Assembly: GCA_012729755.1 (NCBI GenBank) | Contig: JAAYCN010000017.1 | Location: 1-64,000, forward strand | Length of the DNA: 64,000 nucleotides | Reading direction: 5' to 3' | Source: Chloroflexota bacterium | GTDB lineage: Bacteria; Chloroflexota; Anaerolineae; Anaerolineales; Anaerolineaceae | Part shown: positions 7,925 to 19,406 of the stretch, piece by piece | How the letters are laid out: each line of letters opens with the position of its first letter | Numbering within the stretch: the first letter of the stretch is position 1 | Notes under the pieces: model-generated | Told to the model about the DNA's origin: nothing | The model's database searches: none | What the model saw: the letters and a program-made list of their open reading frames with translations, nothing else | Position numbers and translations under genes: made by a program

Positions 7925-9854
7925 GCTTAAAACTTTTTTAAAGATGTTTCTGATGATGGTCTGGGCGGTCTGCGTGTGGTATGTATTCGACCAGATACAC
8001 CATCGAGGTGTATTCTTTTTCGCGATTATGGCGCTTGGAGCGGCAGCGTTCTTCGCGGTGGTTTGGTTGTTCAGAAATAAATGGGTGAACTTGCCAGAGC
8101 GAGGCGCAGGGAAAGCTTCATACTGGACATGGGCGATATTGGCGACAGCTGGTTTAGCGGTCTTGGTGTTGAGCTTTCAACTGCCGGTGCAGGTTTTTAA
8201 CAATGTAGTGGGTCGGTTGCTCGCCGCGTTGCTGTTTGCCGGTGTGGGGGCTGTTGTTGTTTTTCTGAAGGGCAGCACGCGGTCAATTTATTTTGATTTT
8301 GCTATTTTGCTGCTTGGCTATGGGCTGGTTTACCGAGTGGTCGGTTTCCTGCCGGAGATTCAGAACGGGGCGTTCGCTTTGGGATGGTCAGAGGGTAGCC
8401 GCTTTTATAATGCCTCCACCTTCGCGGCGAGACAGTTATATGGGGCGTCTCTTCCGCTGCCTGTGCTGCATCCCACGCGTTATCTGCTGCAGGCGCTGCC
8501 CTTCTTCGTTGGCATCAACTCCATTTTCGCTCACCGTGTCTGGCAGGTGATCTTATGGTTAGGGATGACATTGTTGGGGAGTTGGCTGGTTGCCAGGCGA
8601 GTCAGCGGGGGGCTTCATTTCCCCCTGTGGCTGCTCACGGCGTTTTGCTGGTTATTCTTTTTTCAAGGCGCAGTTTATTATCATCTGATGGTGGTGGCGA
8701 TTTTCGTTCTGGCTGGGTATAACGCCGAGAAGCCATTTCGAACGCTCTTGTTCGTGATTTTGGCGGCGCTTTGGGCTGGAATCAGCCGCATCAATTGGAT
8801 TCCGGTGCCGGGGCTGTTGGCGATGACCCTCTATCTGTTTGACAAACCGATGGATTTGAAGCATTGGTTTAAGTATCTGAGCTGGCCGGCAATCTGGACG
8901 CTGTTCAGCCTGGGGGTTGGCCTGCTGTCGAAGCAAGTTTATACGCGAATTTCGGGAGAAGACCCGGCGCTTTTTGACTCAGCGTTTTCATCGGCGCTGT
9001 TATGGTACAGATTGTTTCCAAACGCGACTTTCTTCATGGGCATTCTGTTGGCAATCGGGCTGGTTTGCCTGCCTTTGACTGTCTTGGTTGTCAAAAAAAT
9101 GAAGGGGGGACTCTATCAGCAGGTCGCCTGGCCGCGCTGCTTCTTATTGGGAGGCATTCTGGCTGCCTTCTTCCTGGGAGGAGTATTAGTCAGCCTCAAG
9201 ATTGGCGGAGGCGGGGACTTGCACAATCTGGACGCTTTTCTGGTCTTCTTTCTCGTTATCGCGCTCAATGTGTTGGCAGGTAAGCTGGCGTTAGACAAGG
9301 GCGAGGTTGTTGACACGGGGGTTCGGGATTGGAGACCGATTTGGCTGATGCTGACGCTGATCATTCCCGTCTTTTTCACGATGATAAAGGTTGGAGCGGG
9401 GCGAATCGCCTGGGTCAAAACTGACGATAGCGACCTTCAGAAACTTAATCAGGCTATCAATCTGACTGCTAACGAGCTGGGTAAAGTGCTTTTCATCTCG
9501 GAGCGACAACTGTTGACGTTTGACTCCCTTGACTATCGCGAGGTTGTCTCGCCTTATGAGAAAGTATTCCTGATGGAGATGGCGATGGGAGGAAATCAGC
9601 CTTATTTGGAACAGTTTTATGCTGATCTTGCTTCGGGTGAGTTCAAAGCGATCGTGACTGATACGATCAACACGAACTTACAGGAGCGCAACCGGTCCTT
9701 CTCAGAAGAAAATAATGTTTGGGTGCAACTGGTGCTTGAACCGATGCTGGAAAAGTATGAACCCGCGCTACAATTGCGGAACGGGGGAGCATATTTGCTC
9801 ATTCCAAAAGGGAATGAGACTTTGTTGGAACAGATCAAGACGCTGGCTGATTAA
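7905..9854 (+). CDS. Large multi-pass membrane protein, function unknown (GT-C-like topology)
   Basis: 649-aa ORF, many hydrophobic helices, hydrophilic C-terminal domain; overlaps the previous CDS by 20 nt. Confidence 0.7.
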   Translation: MNLKSDELKTFLKMFLMMVWAVCVWYVFDQIHHRGVFFFAIMALGAAAFFAVVWLFRNKWVNLPERGAGKASYWTWAILATAGLAVLVLSFQLPVQVFNNVVGRLLAALLFAGVGAVVVFLKGSTRSIYFDFAILLLGYGLVYRVVGFLPEIQNGAFALGWSEGSRFYNASTFAARQLYGASLPLPVLHPTRYLLQALPFFVGINSIFAHRVWQVILWLGMTLLGSWLVARRVSGGLHFPLWLLTAFCWLFFFQGAVYYHLMVVAIFVLAGYNAEKPFRTLLFVILAALWAGISRINWIPVPGLLAMTLYLFDKPMDLKHWFKYLSWPAIWTLFSLGVGLLSKQVYTRISGEDPALFDSAFSSALLWYRLFPNATFFMGILLAIGLVCLPLTVLVVKKMKGGLYQQVAWPRCFLLGGILAAFFLGGVLVSLKIGGGGDLHNLDAFLVFFLVIALNVLAGKLALDKGEVVDTGVRDWRPIWLMLTLIIPVFFTMIKVGAGRIAWVKTDDSDLQKLNQAINLTANELGKVLFISERQLLTFDSLDYREVVSPYEKVFLMEMAMGGNQPYLEQFYADLASGEFKAIVTDTINTNLQERNRSFSEENNVWVQLVLEPMLEKYEPALQLRNGGAYLLIPKGNETLLEQIKTLAD

Positions 9855-10801
9855 TCTGTTGTTGGGGTAACCTTGCGGATGTGATAAGTGGGCTTAGCCT
9901 GTGACTCATAATAAGTGCGCATGAGCAGTTCGGCAATTAAACCGAGCAGGATGGCGATGAATCCCAAAATAAAAACCATTACGCTGATCTGAAACCAGGG
10001 TGAGCCGAGCACTGATACCCCCGCCAGGACGCGGCGGAAAGCCAGCCATAAGAATACGAAGGCGCTAACGAACATCAGGCTGAGGCCGACCCCGCCGAAA
10101 ATGTAGATGGGTTTTTTAGAATAGCTCATCAGGAATTTAACCGTAATCAAATCCAAAATAACTTTAAAAACGCGCTCGAGGCCATAATTGGCCTTGCCAT
10201 GCACGCGGGCGTGATGCCGGACAACAACCTCGGTGACCCTGGCGCCTGCGTCATAAGCGTAGACCGGGATGAAGCGGTGCATTTCACCGTAGAGCCTGAT
10301 CTTGTTGAGAATCTCTCTTCGATAAGCTTTTAACGTACAGCCGTAATCGTGAAGGCGCACCCCGGTCACTTTAGAGATCAGACTGTTGGCTACATGAGAG
10401 GGCAAGTTGCGGGTGAGTTTGTTGTCATGGCGGTCTTTACGCCAACCGCTGACCACGTCATAACCCTTTTCGAGCTCGGTCAGGAGCAGGGGAATATCCG
10501 CCGGATCGTTTTGAAGGTCGGAATCGAGCAGAATGACCACATCGCCATCGCTATGATCAATGCCGGCTGAGATGGCCGCTGTCTGGCCATAATTCCGATT
10601 GAGCTCGACAACCTGGATATGTCTTGGATCTTCGAGCTGAATGCGTTTGAGTTCAGCGACAGAATTATCGTGGCTGCCGTCATCAACGAAAGTTACGTCC
10701 CAGCTGAGGTTTAAAGGTGTGACTGCTGTCGTGATTTGGCGCCATAATTCCGGCAAGTTTTTTTCTTCGTTGTAAACAGGAATGACGAGGGAAAGTTTCA
10801 T
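9851..10801 (-). CDS. Glycosyltransferase family 2 (dolichol-phosphate mannosyltransferase/GtrB-like) with C-terminal TM helices
   Basis: [68 protein letters not shown]; start placed at 10801 because the track's extension overlaps ruvB. Confidence 0.92.
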   Translation of the reverse strand: MKLSLVIPVYNEEKNLPELWRQITTAVTPLNLSWDVTFVDDGSHDNSVAELKRIQLEDPRHIQVVELNRNYGQTAAISAGIDHSDGDVVILLDSDLQNDPADIPLLLTELEKGYDVVSGWRKDRHDNKLTRNLPSHVANSLISKVTGVRLHDYGCTLKAYRREILNKIRLYGEMHRFIPVYAYDAGARVTEVVVRHHARVHGKANYGLERVFKVILDLITVKFLMSYSKKPIYIFGGVGLSLMFVSAFVFLWLAFRRVLAGVSVLGSPWFQISVMVFILGFIAILLGLIAELLMRTYYESQAKPTYHIRKVTPTTD

Positions 10802-10847
10802 AATAACTCCGCTTTTGATGACAGAATTATAACTGGACGGGGAAGGA
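10799..10847 (-). promoter_or_regulatory. Promoter of the GT2 gene
   Basis: Minus strand TTGCCC-N17-TATAAT followed by GGAG and ATG (10801). Confidence 0.5.
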
Positions 10848-10876
10848 TGGGCAATAACGCGGGTATAATTCGAGGA

Positions 10877-11917
10877 ATGGTTGACAAAGAGAAAGAGAAC
10901 ATTCTGTCCGGACAGCGACAATCTGATGACCCGGTTGATAACGCGCTGCGCCCGACCAGCCTTAAAGAGCTGATCGGACAAAGTCAGGTAAAAGAAAATC
11001 TGCAAATCCAGATTCACGCCGCCAAAAATCGCAAGGAAGCATTGGAGCATGTGCTGTTCTATGGGCCGCCGGGTCTGGGTAAAACCACTTTGGCGCATAT
11101 TCTGGCGGTCGAGATGGGGGTCAATATCAAGGTAACCTCAGGGCCGGCGATCGAAAGGGCGGGCGATCTGGCGGCTATTTTGACCAACCTGAGGGCCGGC
11201 GATATCCTGTTTATTGATGAAGTGCACCGCCTGGGGCGGCAGGTTGAGGAGATCCTCTACCCGGCAATGGAAGATTACGCGCTGGATATCGTGGTCGGCA
11301 AAGGGCCGGCCGCGAAATCCATCCGGCTTAAACTGCCAAGATTCACGGTGGTAGGCGCAACCACGCGATTGGCCTTACTCACCGCGCCGCTGAGGGCAAG
11401 GTTTGGGGCGACTTATCGGCTGGAATACTACGATGAAGAAGCCTTATGCGACATCATCCGGCGTGGCGCAGGTTTATTGAGCGTGCCTTATGACGAAGAC
11501 GGCGTTCATGAGATTGGAAGGCGCGCGAGAGGCACGCCACGCATCGCTTTGCGGATGCTGAGACGGGTCAGGGATTACGCAGAGGTTAAGGCCAACGGGC
11601 GTATATCCTCCGAAGTGGCGAACGCGGCTCTGGACATGCTGCATATCGACCGCATGGGTCTGGATGAGCTTGACAGGCGAGTTTTGCTCACCATTATCGA
11701 TAAGTACAATGGCGGCCCTGTCGGGTTGAACACTATCGCCGCTTCGGTAAGTGAAGAAGCCGACACGATTATGGATGTTGTGGAGCCGTATTTGCTGCAG
11801 CTCGGCTATCTCGATCGCACTGCGCAGGGGCGTCTGGCGACGGCATTGGCTTATGAGCATCTCAACCGGCCATATACCGCTCCAAAAGATCAGCCAACCT
11901 TATTCAACCAGGAATAA
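10877..11917 (+). CDS. ruvB: Holliday junction DNA helicase RuvB
   Basis: [78 protein letters not shown]; start at MVDKEK (10877) preferred over 10847. Confidence 0.96.
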   Translation: MVDKEKENILSGQRQSDDPVDNALRPTSLKELIGQSQVKENLQIQIHAAKNRKEALEHVLFYGPPGLGKTTLAHILAVEMGVNIKVTSGPAIERAGDLAAILTNLRAGDILFIDEVHRLGRQVEEILYPAMEDYALDIVVGKGPAAKSIRLKLPRFTVVGATTRLALLTAPLRARFGATYRLEYYDEEALCDIIRRGAGLLSVPYDEDGVHEIGRRARGTPRIALRMLRRVRDYAEVKANGRISSEVANAALDMLHIDRMGLDELDRRVLLTIIDKYNGGPVGLNTIAASVSEEADTIMDVVEPYLLQLGYLDRTAQGRLATALAYEHLNRPYTAPKDQPTLFNQE

Positions 11918-11927
11918 TTCTTCTTCG

Positions 11928-12947
11928 ATGCGAACTGAAGATTTTGATTACGACCTGCCCGAGTGTTATATTGCGCAGACGCCGGTTGAACCCCGCGATC
12001 ATGCCAGATTGTTGACGCTTAATCGGAAAACCGGTGAGATCCAACATCGTCATTTCTATGACATTATCGATTATTTGATTCCGGGTGATCTGTTGATCGC
12101 GAATAACACGCGTGTCATTCCGGCGCGTCTTTTCGGTAAAAAGCTGCCAGGAGGCGGTAAGGCAGAACTTTTGCTGCTGCGGAAAGATAATGACTTGTGT
12201 TGGGAATGTCTGGTTGGCGGCACGAAGCTTCGTGAAGGGGTCAGAATCGCGCTGGTTAATGGATTGATCGCTGAAATCACGGGTGAATTGGGCGGGTCAA
12301 AAAGGATGATCCGATTTGACGAACCAATTGAACCTTATCTTAGCCAGATTGGGCATGTTCCACTGCCGCCGTATATCAGAGATTATCAGGGCGACCCAGA
12401 GCGCTATCAGACTGTGTATAACAGTCAGCCGGGGTCTGCCGCAGCGCCCACAGCGGGCTTGCATTTCACCAGGGAACTGATTGACAAAGTCCGGGCAAAA
12501 GGTGTCAAATTCGCGACGGTAGATTTGCATGTGGGCTTAGACACTTTCGCTCCAGTTACCGAAGATAACCCGGAGGAACATCATATTCATCGGGAATGGT
12601 GCGAGTTGAGCGCGGAAACAGCCAGCTTGATTGATGAGACACGAGAGAAAGGACGGCGGATAGTCGCTGTGGGCACCACCAGCGTACGCACGCTCGAATC
12701 CGCGGCAGCCAACGTAACAAGAGGACCTGTGCAAGCCTGGTCTGGTGAAACAGCGCTGTTTATTTTGCCTGGTTACAAGTTCAGATTGGTCGATGCGATG
12801 ATTACCAATTTTCACCTGCCTGAATCGACGCTGATCATGTTAGTGTCCGCTTTCGCGGGCAGGGAGCGTATTTTAGGCGCATATGAGATAGCCAAACAAA
12901 AAGGCTATCGATTCTTTTCATTTGGCGACGCGACCTTTTTGTTCTAA
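11928..12947 (+). CDS. queA: S-adenosylmethionine:tRNA ribosyltransferase-isomerase
   Basis: MRTEDFDYDLPECYIAQTPVEPRDHARLL, NNTRVIPARLFG, AAPTAGLHFTRELI, VDLHVGLDTFAPV, TNFHLPESTLIMLVSAFAG. Confidence 0.97.
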   Translation: MRTEDFDYDLPECYIAQTPVEPRDHARLLTLNRKTGEIQHRHFYDIIDYLIPGDLLIANNTRVIPARLFGKKLPGGGKAELLLLRKDNDLCWECLVGGTKLREGVRIALVNGLIAEITGELGGSKRMIRFDEPIEPYLSQIGHVPLPPYIRDYQGDPERYQTVYNSQPGSAAAPTAGLHFTRELIDKVRAKGVKFATVDLHVGLDTFAPVTEDNPEEHHIHREWCELSAETASLIDETREKGRRIVAVGTTSVRTLESAAANVTRGPVQAWSGETALFILPGYKFRLVDAMITNFHLPESTLIMLVSAFAGRERILGAYEIAKQKGYRFFSFGDATFLF

Positions 12948-13037
12948 TCTTTATGTAATTCTTATACGTAATCAGTAAGATTTTTTGGTACAGCTATTGC
13001 AACCCACTCATAGATAATAATTACGAGGTTTATCCCG

Positions 13038-15488
13038 ATGATGCGATTTGATAAGTTTTCAGAGAGAGCCCAAGATGCGGCTACGCGCGCCGCTGAAATT
13101 ATCCAGCGATATGGTCATAATCAGATTGACTTAGAGCACATTTTGTTGGCGCTGATTGAGCAGCCGGAAGGTATGGTGGGGCAGTTGCTCGAGGCTAACA
13201 AGGTTGAACCGGGTGAAGTTGTCGAAAGGCTTGACCAGATCTTGCGCACGACCCCCAAAGCGAATATCTTTGGCGGCCCGAGCGGTCAAATATTCCTCAC
13301 TCCAAGGGTCAAAATGGTGGTTGATCTGGCAAAAACCGAAGCCAACCGGCTGGGAGATGAATACATTTCAACCGAGCATCTCTTTCTGGCAATTTTAAAT
13401 GAGAAAAACACTCAACTGTCACGGATGCTGGAAGAGTTCGGCCTAACTCGGCAGAGTGTGATGGAAGCGATTGTAGACTTGCGCGGTGGCAAGAAATCTT
13501 CTGACGCTAAGTCTGAGGCGCGATATCGCACGCTTGAGAAATATTCACGCAATCTGACCACGGCGGCACGGGAAGGCAAGCTTGACCCGGTTTTTGGCCG
13601 CGAAGTGGAGATTTTGCGCCTGATTACGATTCTTTCCCGTCGCACCAAGAACAACCCAATTCTGATCGGTGAAGCTGGCGTTGGCAAGACCGCGATTGTG
13701 GAGGGACTGGCGCAGAAGATAGCGAATAACGAAGTGCCTGAAATTTTGTCCGGCAAGCGCGTGGTTGCGCTGGATCTTGGCGCGATGCTGGCAGGGACAC
13801 GTTTCAGAGGTGAGTTTGAAGAACGACTGAAAGCGACGATCGATGAAATTCAGGCTTCTGATGGGGAAGTGATTTTGTTCATTGATGAGCTGCATACTGT
13901 GGTTGGCGCTGGCGCTGCCCAGGGGGCGATGGACGCCTCGAATATGCTCAAGCCTGCGCTGGCGCGAGGCGATCTGCAGTGCATTGGCGCGACGACATTG
14001 GATGAATATCACAAATACATTGAGAAAGACGCCGCGCTTGAACGGCGTTTCGCGCCGATTTTTGTCGAGGAACCGAGCATTGATGACACGATTGCCATGC
14101 TGAAAAGCCTGCGCGATCGTTATGAGGCTCACCATAAGGTGACCATCTCTGATGAAGCAATTGCCGCCGCGGCAAAACTGTCTTCGCGCTATATGACCGA
14201 TCGCAAGCTGCCGGATAAGGCAATAGACCTGATGGATGAAGCAGCGGCAAAGCTAAGAGTGGCGCTGTATTCGCTGCCCGATAATCTCAAAGAAATGAAA
14301 CGCGAAATGGATCGGCTTGGCGCCGAAGAAGAGCAGGCTGGCATTGAACGGGACTATGAACGCGCCGTCAAAATGAAAGCCGAACGCTTGCGCCTTGAGC
14401 AGGATTTCAACGCCCAACGCGAAAAGTGGGAAGCCGACCATAAGCTGGACGATGTCGTGGATGAGCATGATATCGGCGAAGTGATCAACCAGTGGACAGG
14501 CATCCCGATGACGCAACTGATGGAGAGCGAAGCTCAAAAATTGCTGCACATGGAAGATCGGCTGCACGAGAAGGTGATTGGGCAGGATGAAGCGATCAAG
14601 GCGATTTCTGACGCCATCCGCAGGGCGCGGTCTGGACTGAAAGACCCGCGCCGGCCCAGCGGCTCGTTCATTTTTGTGGGTCCTTCGGGTGTTGGCAAGA
14701 CCTATCTGGCCAAAGCGCTGGCGGAGTTTTTGTTTGATGATGAAGACGCGCTGGTGAGAATTGACATGAGCGAATATCGCGAGCAGCATACGGTCTCACG
14801 TTTGTTTGGCGCGCCCCCTGGATATGTCGGCTATGAAGAGGGCGGACAGCTGACTGAGGCAGTGCGGCGCAGGCCATATCGGGTGGTGCTGTTCGACGAG
14901 ATCGAAAAAGCTCACCCGGAGGTCTGGAATGCGTTGCTGCAGATCTTGGATGATGGCCGGCTCACGGATGGTCAGGGCAGGCAGGTTGACTTCCGTAATA
15001 CGGTTTTAATCATGACCAGCAACCTGGGTACTGAGTTCGTGCGCAAGGGCGGCACGCTGGGCTTTTTAGACTCTGGCGATGGCGAGGATATTAAGAGTTC
15101 GCATGAGAACATCGATAAAGCGCTCAAGACCGCTTTCAGGCCTGAATTTCTGAACCGCATTGATGATGTGATCATTTTCTCACCCCTTTCAACCGCGGAA
15201 ATCGCTGAAATTGTCAACCTGCAGGTCAAAGAAATTGAAGAGCGCCTGGAAACCTATGGCGTGACCCTCGATGTGACTTCTGAAGCCAGACAATGGTTGA
15301 GTGATCATGGTTACGATCCGGTGATGGGCGCGAGACCGCTCAAGCGGGCGTTACAGAAATATCTGGAAAGCCCGCTGGCAGAACAGCTATTGGCAGGAAA
15401 GTTTAAGAACGGAGACCGCATTCTGGTGAAACTGGATGGCGATAACGAATTAGTCTTCGAACGCGGTGAAGCGGTTGAAGATAAGTAA
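13038..15488 (+). CDS. clpC: ATP-dependent Clp protease ATP-binding subunit ClpC
   Basis: Clp_N repeats, two Walker A ([16 protein letters not shown]), [24 protein letters not shown], short UVR-like middle domain. Confidence 0.95.
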   Translation: MMRFDKFSERAQDAATRAAEIIQRYGHNQIDLEHILLALIEQPEGMVGQLLEANKVEPGEVVERLDQILRTTPKANIFGGPSGQIFLTPRVKMVVDLAKTEANRLGDEYISTEHLFLAILNEKNTQLSRMLEEFGLTRQSVMEAIVDLRGGKKSSDAKSEARYRTLEKYSRNLTTAAREGKLDPVFGREVEILRLITILSRRTKNNPILIGEAGVGKTAIVEGLAQKIANNEVPEILSGKRVVALDLGAMLAGTRFRGEFEERLKATIDEIQASDGEVILFIDELHTVVGAGAAQGAMDASNMLKPALARGDLQCIGATTLDEYHKYIEKDAALERRFAPIFVEEPSIDDTIAMLKSLRDRYEAHHKVTISDEAIAAAAKLSSRYMTDRKLPDKAIDLMDEAAAKLRVALYSLPDNLKEMKREMDRLGAEEEQAGIERDYERAVKMKAERLRLEQDFNAQREKWEADHKLDDVVDEHDIGEVINQWTGIPMTQLMESEAQKLLHMEDRLHEKVIGQDEAIKAISDAIRRARSGLKDPRRPSGSFIFVGPSGVGKTYLAKALAEFLFDDEDALVRIDMSEYREQHTVSRLFGAPPGYVGYEEGGQLTEAVRRRPYRVVLFDEIEKAHPEVWNALLQILDDGRLTDGQGRQVDFRNTVLIMTSNLGTEFVRKGGTLGFLDSGDGEDIKSSHENIDKALKTAFRPEFLNRIDDVIIFSPLSTAEIAEIVNLQVKEIEERLETYGVTLDVTSEARQWLSDHGYDPVMGARPLKRALQKYLESPLAEQLLAGKFKNGDRILVKLDGDNELVFERGEAVEDK

Positions 15489-15535
15489 ACGCAATCGACT
15501 AAAGAAGCAGAGTAAACACGAAGCGGAACTGAGCT

Positions 15536-17200
15536 ATGAACGAAGCGAATGAAAACCTGATTAACTTGTTCAGATCAGTTCCGATTTTCAGCGGGCTTGA
15601 ACAGGTCGACCTGGAAGCTCTGCCTGAGATTTTTATCCCGTTTGATTACGATGCGGAGTCGATGGTGTATGCCGTCGGTGACCCGACGGATGGCCTGTAT
15701 ATTGTCTCGCAGGGAACCCTGCGGCAGACCCCAGCAGATGGAGTCGAACCATCCAGAACGCTTAAACGCGGCGATATCGTCGGGTACGAATCACTGTTCA
15801 ATATCCCTGAACGGGAAAATGATGTCAGCGTTGTTACACCTTGCCGTTTGCTGTTTCTCGAGAACAGCAGGGTGCAGGCCTATCTGTTAGCCAATCCTGA
15901 TTTTGCGGAAACCTTGAAAGTTTTGACCGAGAGCCGTGATTTGGCGACGAGGGTGCCGATGCCGTGGCTGCAAGCCGGCGAGCAGGTCAACCTGATGACC
16001 CGCAAGCACCCGTTTTTTCTGTTTTGGAACGCAGCGCTGCCAATTGTGGCTTTCGCGGTCCTGGTTTTGGTATCGAGCTGGCTCGGGGCGGGCTATCCGT
16101 TGGCAACCGCCTTATTGTTGTTAGCAAGCTTCGTGTTATGCGGATTGGCTCTGGCCTGGAATATTCATAACTGGTCGAACGATTTCTACCTGATCACCAA
16201 TAAACGCATGGTATGGGTGGAACGTGTGTCGGGTCTGTATGACAGCCGTCAGGAAGCTCCATTGGGTACGTTGATATCTGTAGGAATTAAGACCACTCGA
16301 ATTGGGGCGTTAATTGGTTTTTCGGATGTGATCGTGCGCACTTATATCGGGGATATTCGCTTTGAGCGTGTTGAGCACGCCAATCAGATTGGCAAATTGA
16401 TTGAAGCTTATTGGACGCGCGGGAAGCAAGTCAATCTGGATTTGGACGCAAAAGAAATCCGTCTGGCCCTCAGACGCAAATTTGGTCGAAATGTCGAAGA
16501 GTTGAGTCAGAAAGAAATGTCTGAGGAAGCAGCTGGTTTGGTAGCTGCCCCAAGGGTTAAAGAAATGAACTTTTGGGAATGGCTTTTCGCCGATTTTCTA
16601 AAAGTGAGATATGAAGCTGGCGGCACGACCACCTATCGTAAACATTGGTTTGTGCTGTTCAGGAATGCTTTTTGGCCGGTTTTGATCCTGATCGCGACCG
16701 CTCTGTTGGTGTCGGCGGTGATAACGCGCAATTTTCGCAACCTTGACCCTGAAATGACCGTGGTACTTGGGTTCTTTGTCTTGATTGCAGCGATTTTATG
16801 GCTCTGGTATGTGTATGTTGACTGGAAGAATGATATCTTCCAATTAACCCCAAACCAGGTGATTGATATTGATCGTAAACCACTCGGCAAGGAATCCAAA
16901 AGGTCAGCGCCGCTCGATAATATCCTGAGCATCGAATATGAACGCAAAGGCTTGCTGCCGATGATTTTCAACTTTGGCACAGTCTATATCACCATCGGCA
17001 ATACGCAGTTGACTTTCAATGATGTTTATAACCCTTCAGCAGTGCAGCAGGATATCTTCACCCGCATGGGTACGCATGAAGAAGAGAAGCGTCAGCGCAT
17101 TACTGATGAAGAAAGAGAACGTGTGGCACAGTGGTTCAAGGTTTATCACGAGGAACTGGAAGCTGATAATCCAACTCGCGTGTTGAATCCACCCGTCTGA
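15536..17200 (+). CDS. Cyclic nucleotide-binding domain protein fused to two TM-bPH (YdbS/bPH_2-like) modules
   Basis: N-terminal CNB-like VPIFSGLEQVDLEALPEIFIPFDYDAESMVYAVGDPTDGLYIVSQGTLR; two repeats of a TM pair followed by NDFYLITNKRMVWVERVSG... and NDIFQLTPNQVIDIDRKPLG.... Confidence 0.8.
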   Translation: MNEANENLINLFRSVPIFSGLEQVDLEALPEIFIPFDYDAESMVYAVGDPTDGLYIVSQGTLRQTPADGVEPSRTLKRGDIVGYESLFNIPERENDVSVVTPCRLLFLENSRVQAYLLANPDFAETLKVLTESRDLATRVPMPWLQAGEQVNLMTRKHPFFLFWNAALPIVAFAVLVLVSSWLGAGYPLATALLLLASFVLCGLALAWNIHNWSNDFYLITNKRMVWVERVSGLYDSRQEAPLGTLISVGIKTTRIGALIGFSDVIVRTYIGDIRFERVEHANQIGKLIEAYWTRGKQVNLDLDAKEIRLALRRKFGRNVEELSQKEMSEEAAGLVAAPRVKEMNFWEWLFADFLKVRYEAGGTTTYRKHWFVLFRNAFWPVLILIATALLVSAVITRNFRNLDPEMTVVLGFFVLIAAILWLWYVYVDWKNDIFQLTPNQVIDIDRKPLGKESKRSAPLDNILSIEYERKGLLPMIFNFGTVYITIGNTQLTFNDVYNPSAVQQDIFTRMGTHEEEKRQRITDEERERVAQWFKVYHEELEADNPTRVLNPPV

Positions 17201-17231
17201 TTAAGGTACAATGCCTCGATAGAGGTAAAAA

Positions 17232-17741
17232 ATGGCGCTATTAAAGATCATCACATTTCCTGATCCATTTTTGCGGTTGAAAGCGAAAACGGTCACCGAT
17301 TTTGGCAAGGACTTTCAAACTTTGGTTGAGAATATGTTTGAAACCATGCGAGATGCGCCGGGAGTGGGCCTGGCCGCGCCACAGATCGGTGAGTCGCTGA
17401 GATTGGTGGTCGTGGAATATAAGGATGAGGAGAACGAAAACGCCAAACCTAAAAGATTTGTATTGGTGAACCCTGAATTTACCGATAAATCTGAAGAGAC
17501 CGTTGTGGATATTGAAGGCTGCCTGTCGGTGCCTGCTCTGGCAGGAGAGGTGGAACGCCACTACGCGGTGAAGCTGAAAGCCCAAAACCGCTTTGGCAAA
17601 CCTATCAGGGTCAAAGCTGAAGGCTGGCTGGCGCGCATCTTTCAGCACGAAATTGACCACCTCGATGGCGTGCTTTATCCGGATCGGGCAACACGTGTTT
17701 TTCAACCTTCTGAGGAAGACCTGGAAAATATCAGGGACTGA
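17232..17741 (+). CDS. def: Peptide deformylase
   Basis: GVGLAAPQIGESLRLVVVEY, EGCLSVPALAGEVERH, FQHEIDHLDGVLYPDR. Confidence 0.97.
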   Translation: MALLKIITFPDPFLRLKAKTVTDFGKDFQTLVENMFETMRDAPGVGLAAPQIGESLRLVVVEYKDEENENAKPKRFVLVNPEFTDKSEETVVDIEGCLSVPALAGEVERHYAVKLKAQNRFGKPIRVKAEGWLARIFQHEIDHLDGVLYPDRATRVFQPSEEDLENIRD

Positions 17742-18967
17742 TGTTTCTCACACGTCTCTCGCTCACCAACTTTCGCATTTTTTCACGCCTTGATCTTGAG
17801 ATTCCCAGACGTGTTATTCTGCTGAGCGGCTCGAACGCGCAAGGTAAAACAAGCGTTTTGGAGGCGATCAGCTTTTTAGCGACTTTTAGTTCATTTCATG
17901 CCAGCAACGATCGCCAATTGCTGAATTACAACCTGACCCCCGAACCGATACAGGTTGGTCGGATTGTTGCGGATTTTGTAAAAGGGGAACGGGCGCACAC
18001 GATGGAAGTGCGGCTGGTTAAGGAATACAACGGTAATCCGAACGCTCCAAAATTTCGCAAGGAAGTGCTGTTGGATGGGGTAAAACGACGCATAAGCGAT
18101 CTCTTTGGTCAGTTCAACGCTGTCAGTTTTCTACCACAAATGTCTAAAATCGTGGAAGATGGCCCCGCCGAACGGCGTCTGTATCTGGATCAGCTTTTGT
18201 GCCAGGCTGAACCGGGATATGCCCGGCATCTTTCAAATTTTAATAAAGCGCTGCAGCAGCGCAATGCGTTGCTGAAAATGCTCGGTGAACAAGGCGGGGA
18301 CGCACGTCAGCTGGAAATCTGGGACGAAGTGATCGCCCGACACGCCGCGGAATTGATGCAAGCTCGTATTAATGTCCTGCATGAATTGGAATATGCGGCT
18401 CGACCAATTCACTCGAAACTGACCGATGGAGCGGAAGTTTTAAGACTGGTGTATCAGCCTTCTTATGAGCCGCTGCCCGCGCCAAAAGGTCAAATGCTGT
18501 TGCTGGATTCACAATTGGATCGCAGCGGTTTGAAAGTTGAAGAGCTTGAAAACGGCTATAAGGTGGCGCTTAGGGCTAATTATCGGGAGGATATCAACCG
18601 CGGGCTGACCAGCCTCGGGCCGCATCGGGACGAATTTAGATTTTTCATTAACAAGATTGACCTCGGCGACTTTGGTTCTCGGGGTCAGTCGCGCACTGTC
18701 TTGCTCTCGCTTAAATTCGCTGAGGTGGAGTGGATGCACGCGAGAACAGGTGAATGGCCGGTTTTATTATTAGATGAAATAATGGCCGAACTCGACCCTA
18801 AGCGCCGCGGCGATCTGATCGGGGTGCTTGACGAGGTGGAACAGGCGTTGCTAACAGCGACGGATCCTGAAATGTTCACCAGCGATTTTACGCAACGGCA
18901 TGAGATCTGGCAGGTTAAGGACGGCATGGTATTCAAACAGACGCAATCTGAACCAAGTTTGGAGTAA
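17741..18967 (+). CDS. recF: DNA replication and repair protein RecF
   Basis: MFLTRLSLTNFRIFSRLDLEIPRRVILLSGSNAQGKTSVLEAISFLA; SLGPHRDEFRF; SRGQSRTVLLSLKFAEV; LLLDEIMAELDPKRR; TGATG overlap with def. Confidence 0.95.
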   Translation: MFLTRLSLTNFRIFSRLDLEIPRRVILLSGSNAQGKTSVLEAISFLATFSSFHASNDRQLLNYNLTPEPIQVGRIVADFVKGERAHTMEVRLVKEYNGNPNAPKFRKEVLLDGVKRRISDLFGQFNAVSFLPQMSKIVEDGPAERRLYLDQLLCQAEPGYARHLSNFNKALQQRNALLKMLGEQGGDARQLEIWDEVIARHAAELMQARINVLHELEYAARPIHSKLTDGAEVLRLVYQPSYEPLPAPKGQMLLLDSQLDRSGLKVEELENGYKVALRANYREDINRGLTSLGPHRDEFRFFINKIDLGDFGSRGQSRTVLLSLKFAEVEWMHARTGEWPVLLLDEIMAELDPKRRGDLIGVLDEVEQALLTATDPEMFTSDFTQRHEIWQVKDGMVFKQTQSEPSLE

Positions 18968-18968
18968 C

Positions 18969-19406
18969 ATGAGAAATCGAAAATGGCTCGTCCACACTTG
19001 CCGGCTGCTGATCGGGTTGGTGATCGCGTCAAATTTGCTGGCAGCGATAACGTTCATGCTGCACCCGGAACTGTATATGGGCGGTTTCGAGTTGAGCGGC
19101 GTTCCGGGGAAGGCAGCTGTCGCGGGCTTCGGCATCTTGTTTTTAATGTGGCAAGTGCCGTATTTTTTTGCTCTGGCAGATCCACTTGAGTATACGATTT
19201 CACTAATTTCAGCAGTAATCATGCAGGCTATCGGCGTGGTTGGCGAAAGCGTATTGAAATCGACCATCCCGAATCAGCACGTTGTGTTGAGAAGTGGCGT
19301 CAATCGATTTATCGTTTTTGACGCAGCGGGGCTGGCATTGTTGGTCGCTGCCTGGTTAATTGTTTATCGGGTTAGATTAACAGAATTGGGAGTGAGGCAT
19401 GTTTAA
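18969..19406 (+). CDS. Small integral membrane protein, unknown
   Basis: MRNRKWLVHTCRLLIGLVIASNLLAAITFML...; four hydrophobic segments; start placed just after the recF stop. Confidence 0.65.
   Translation: MRNRKWLVHTCRLLIGLVIASNLLAAITFMLHPELYMGGFELSGVPGKAAVAGFGILFLMWQVPYFFALADPLEYTISLISAVIMQAIGVVGESVLKSTIPNQHVVLRSGVNRFIVFDAAGLALLVAAWLIVYRVRLTELGVRHV

Noticed and set aside
10802-11098. N-terminal extension of the GT2 ORF
   Set aside because: It overlaps ruvB antisense; GT2 homology starts at [13 protein letters not shown] (10801).
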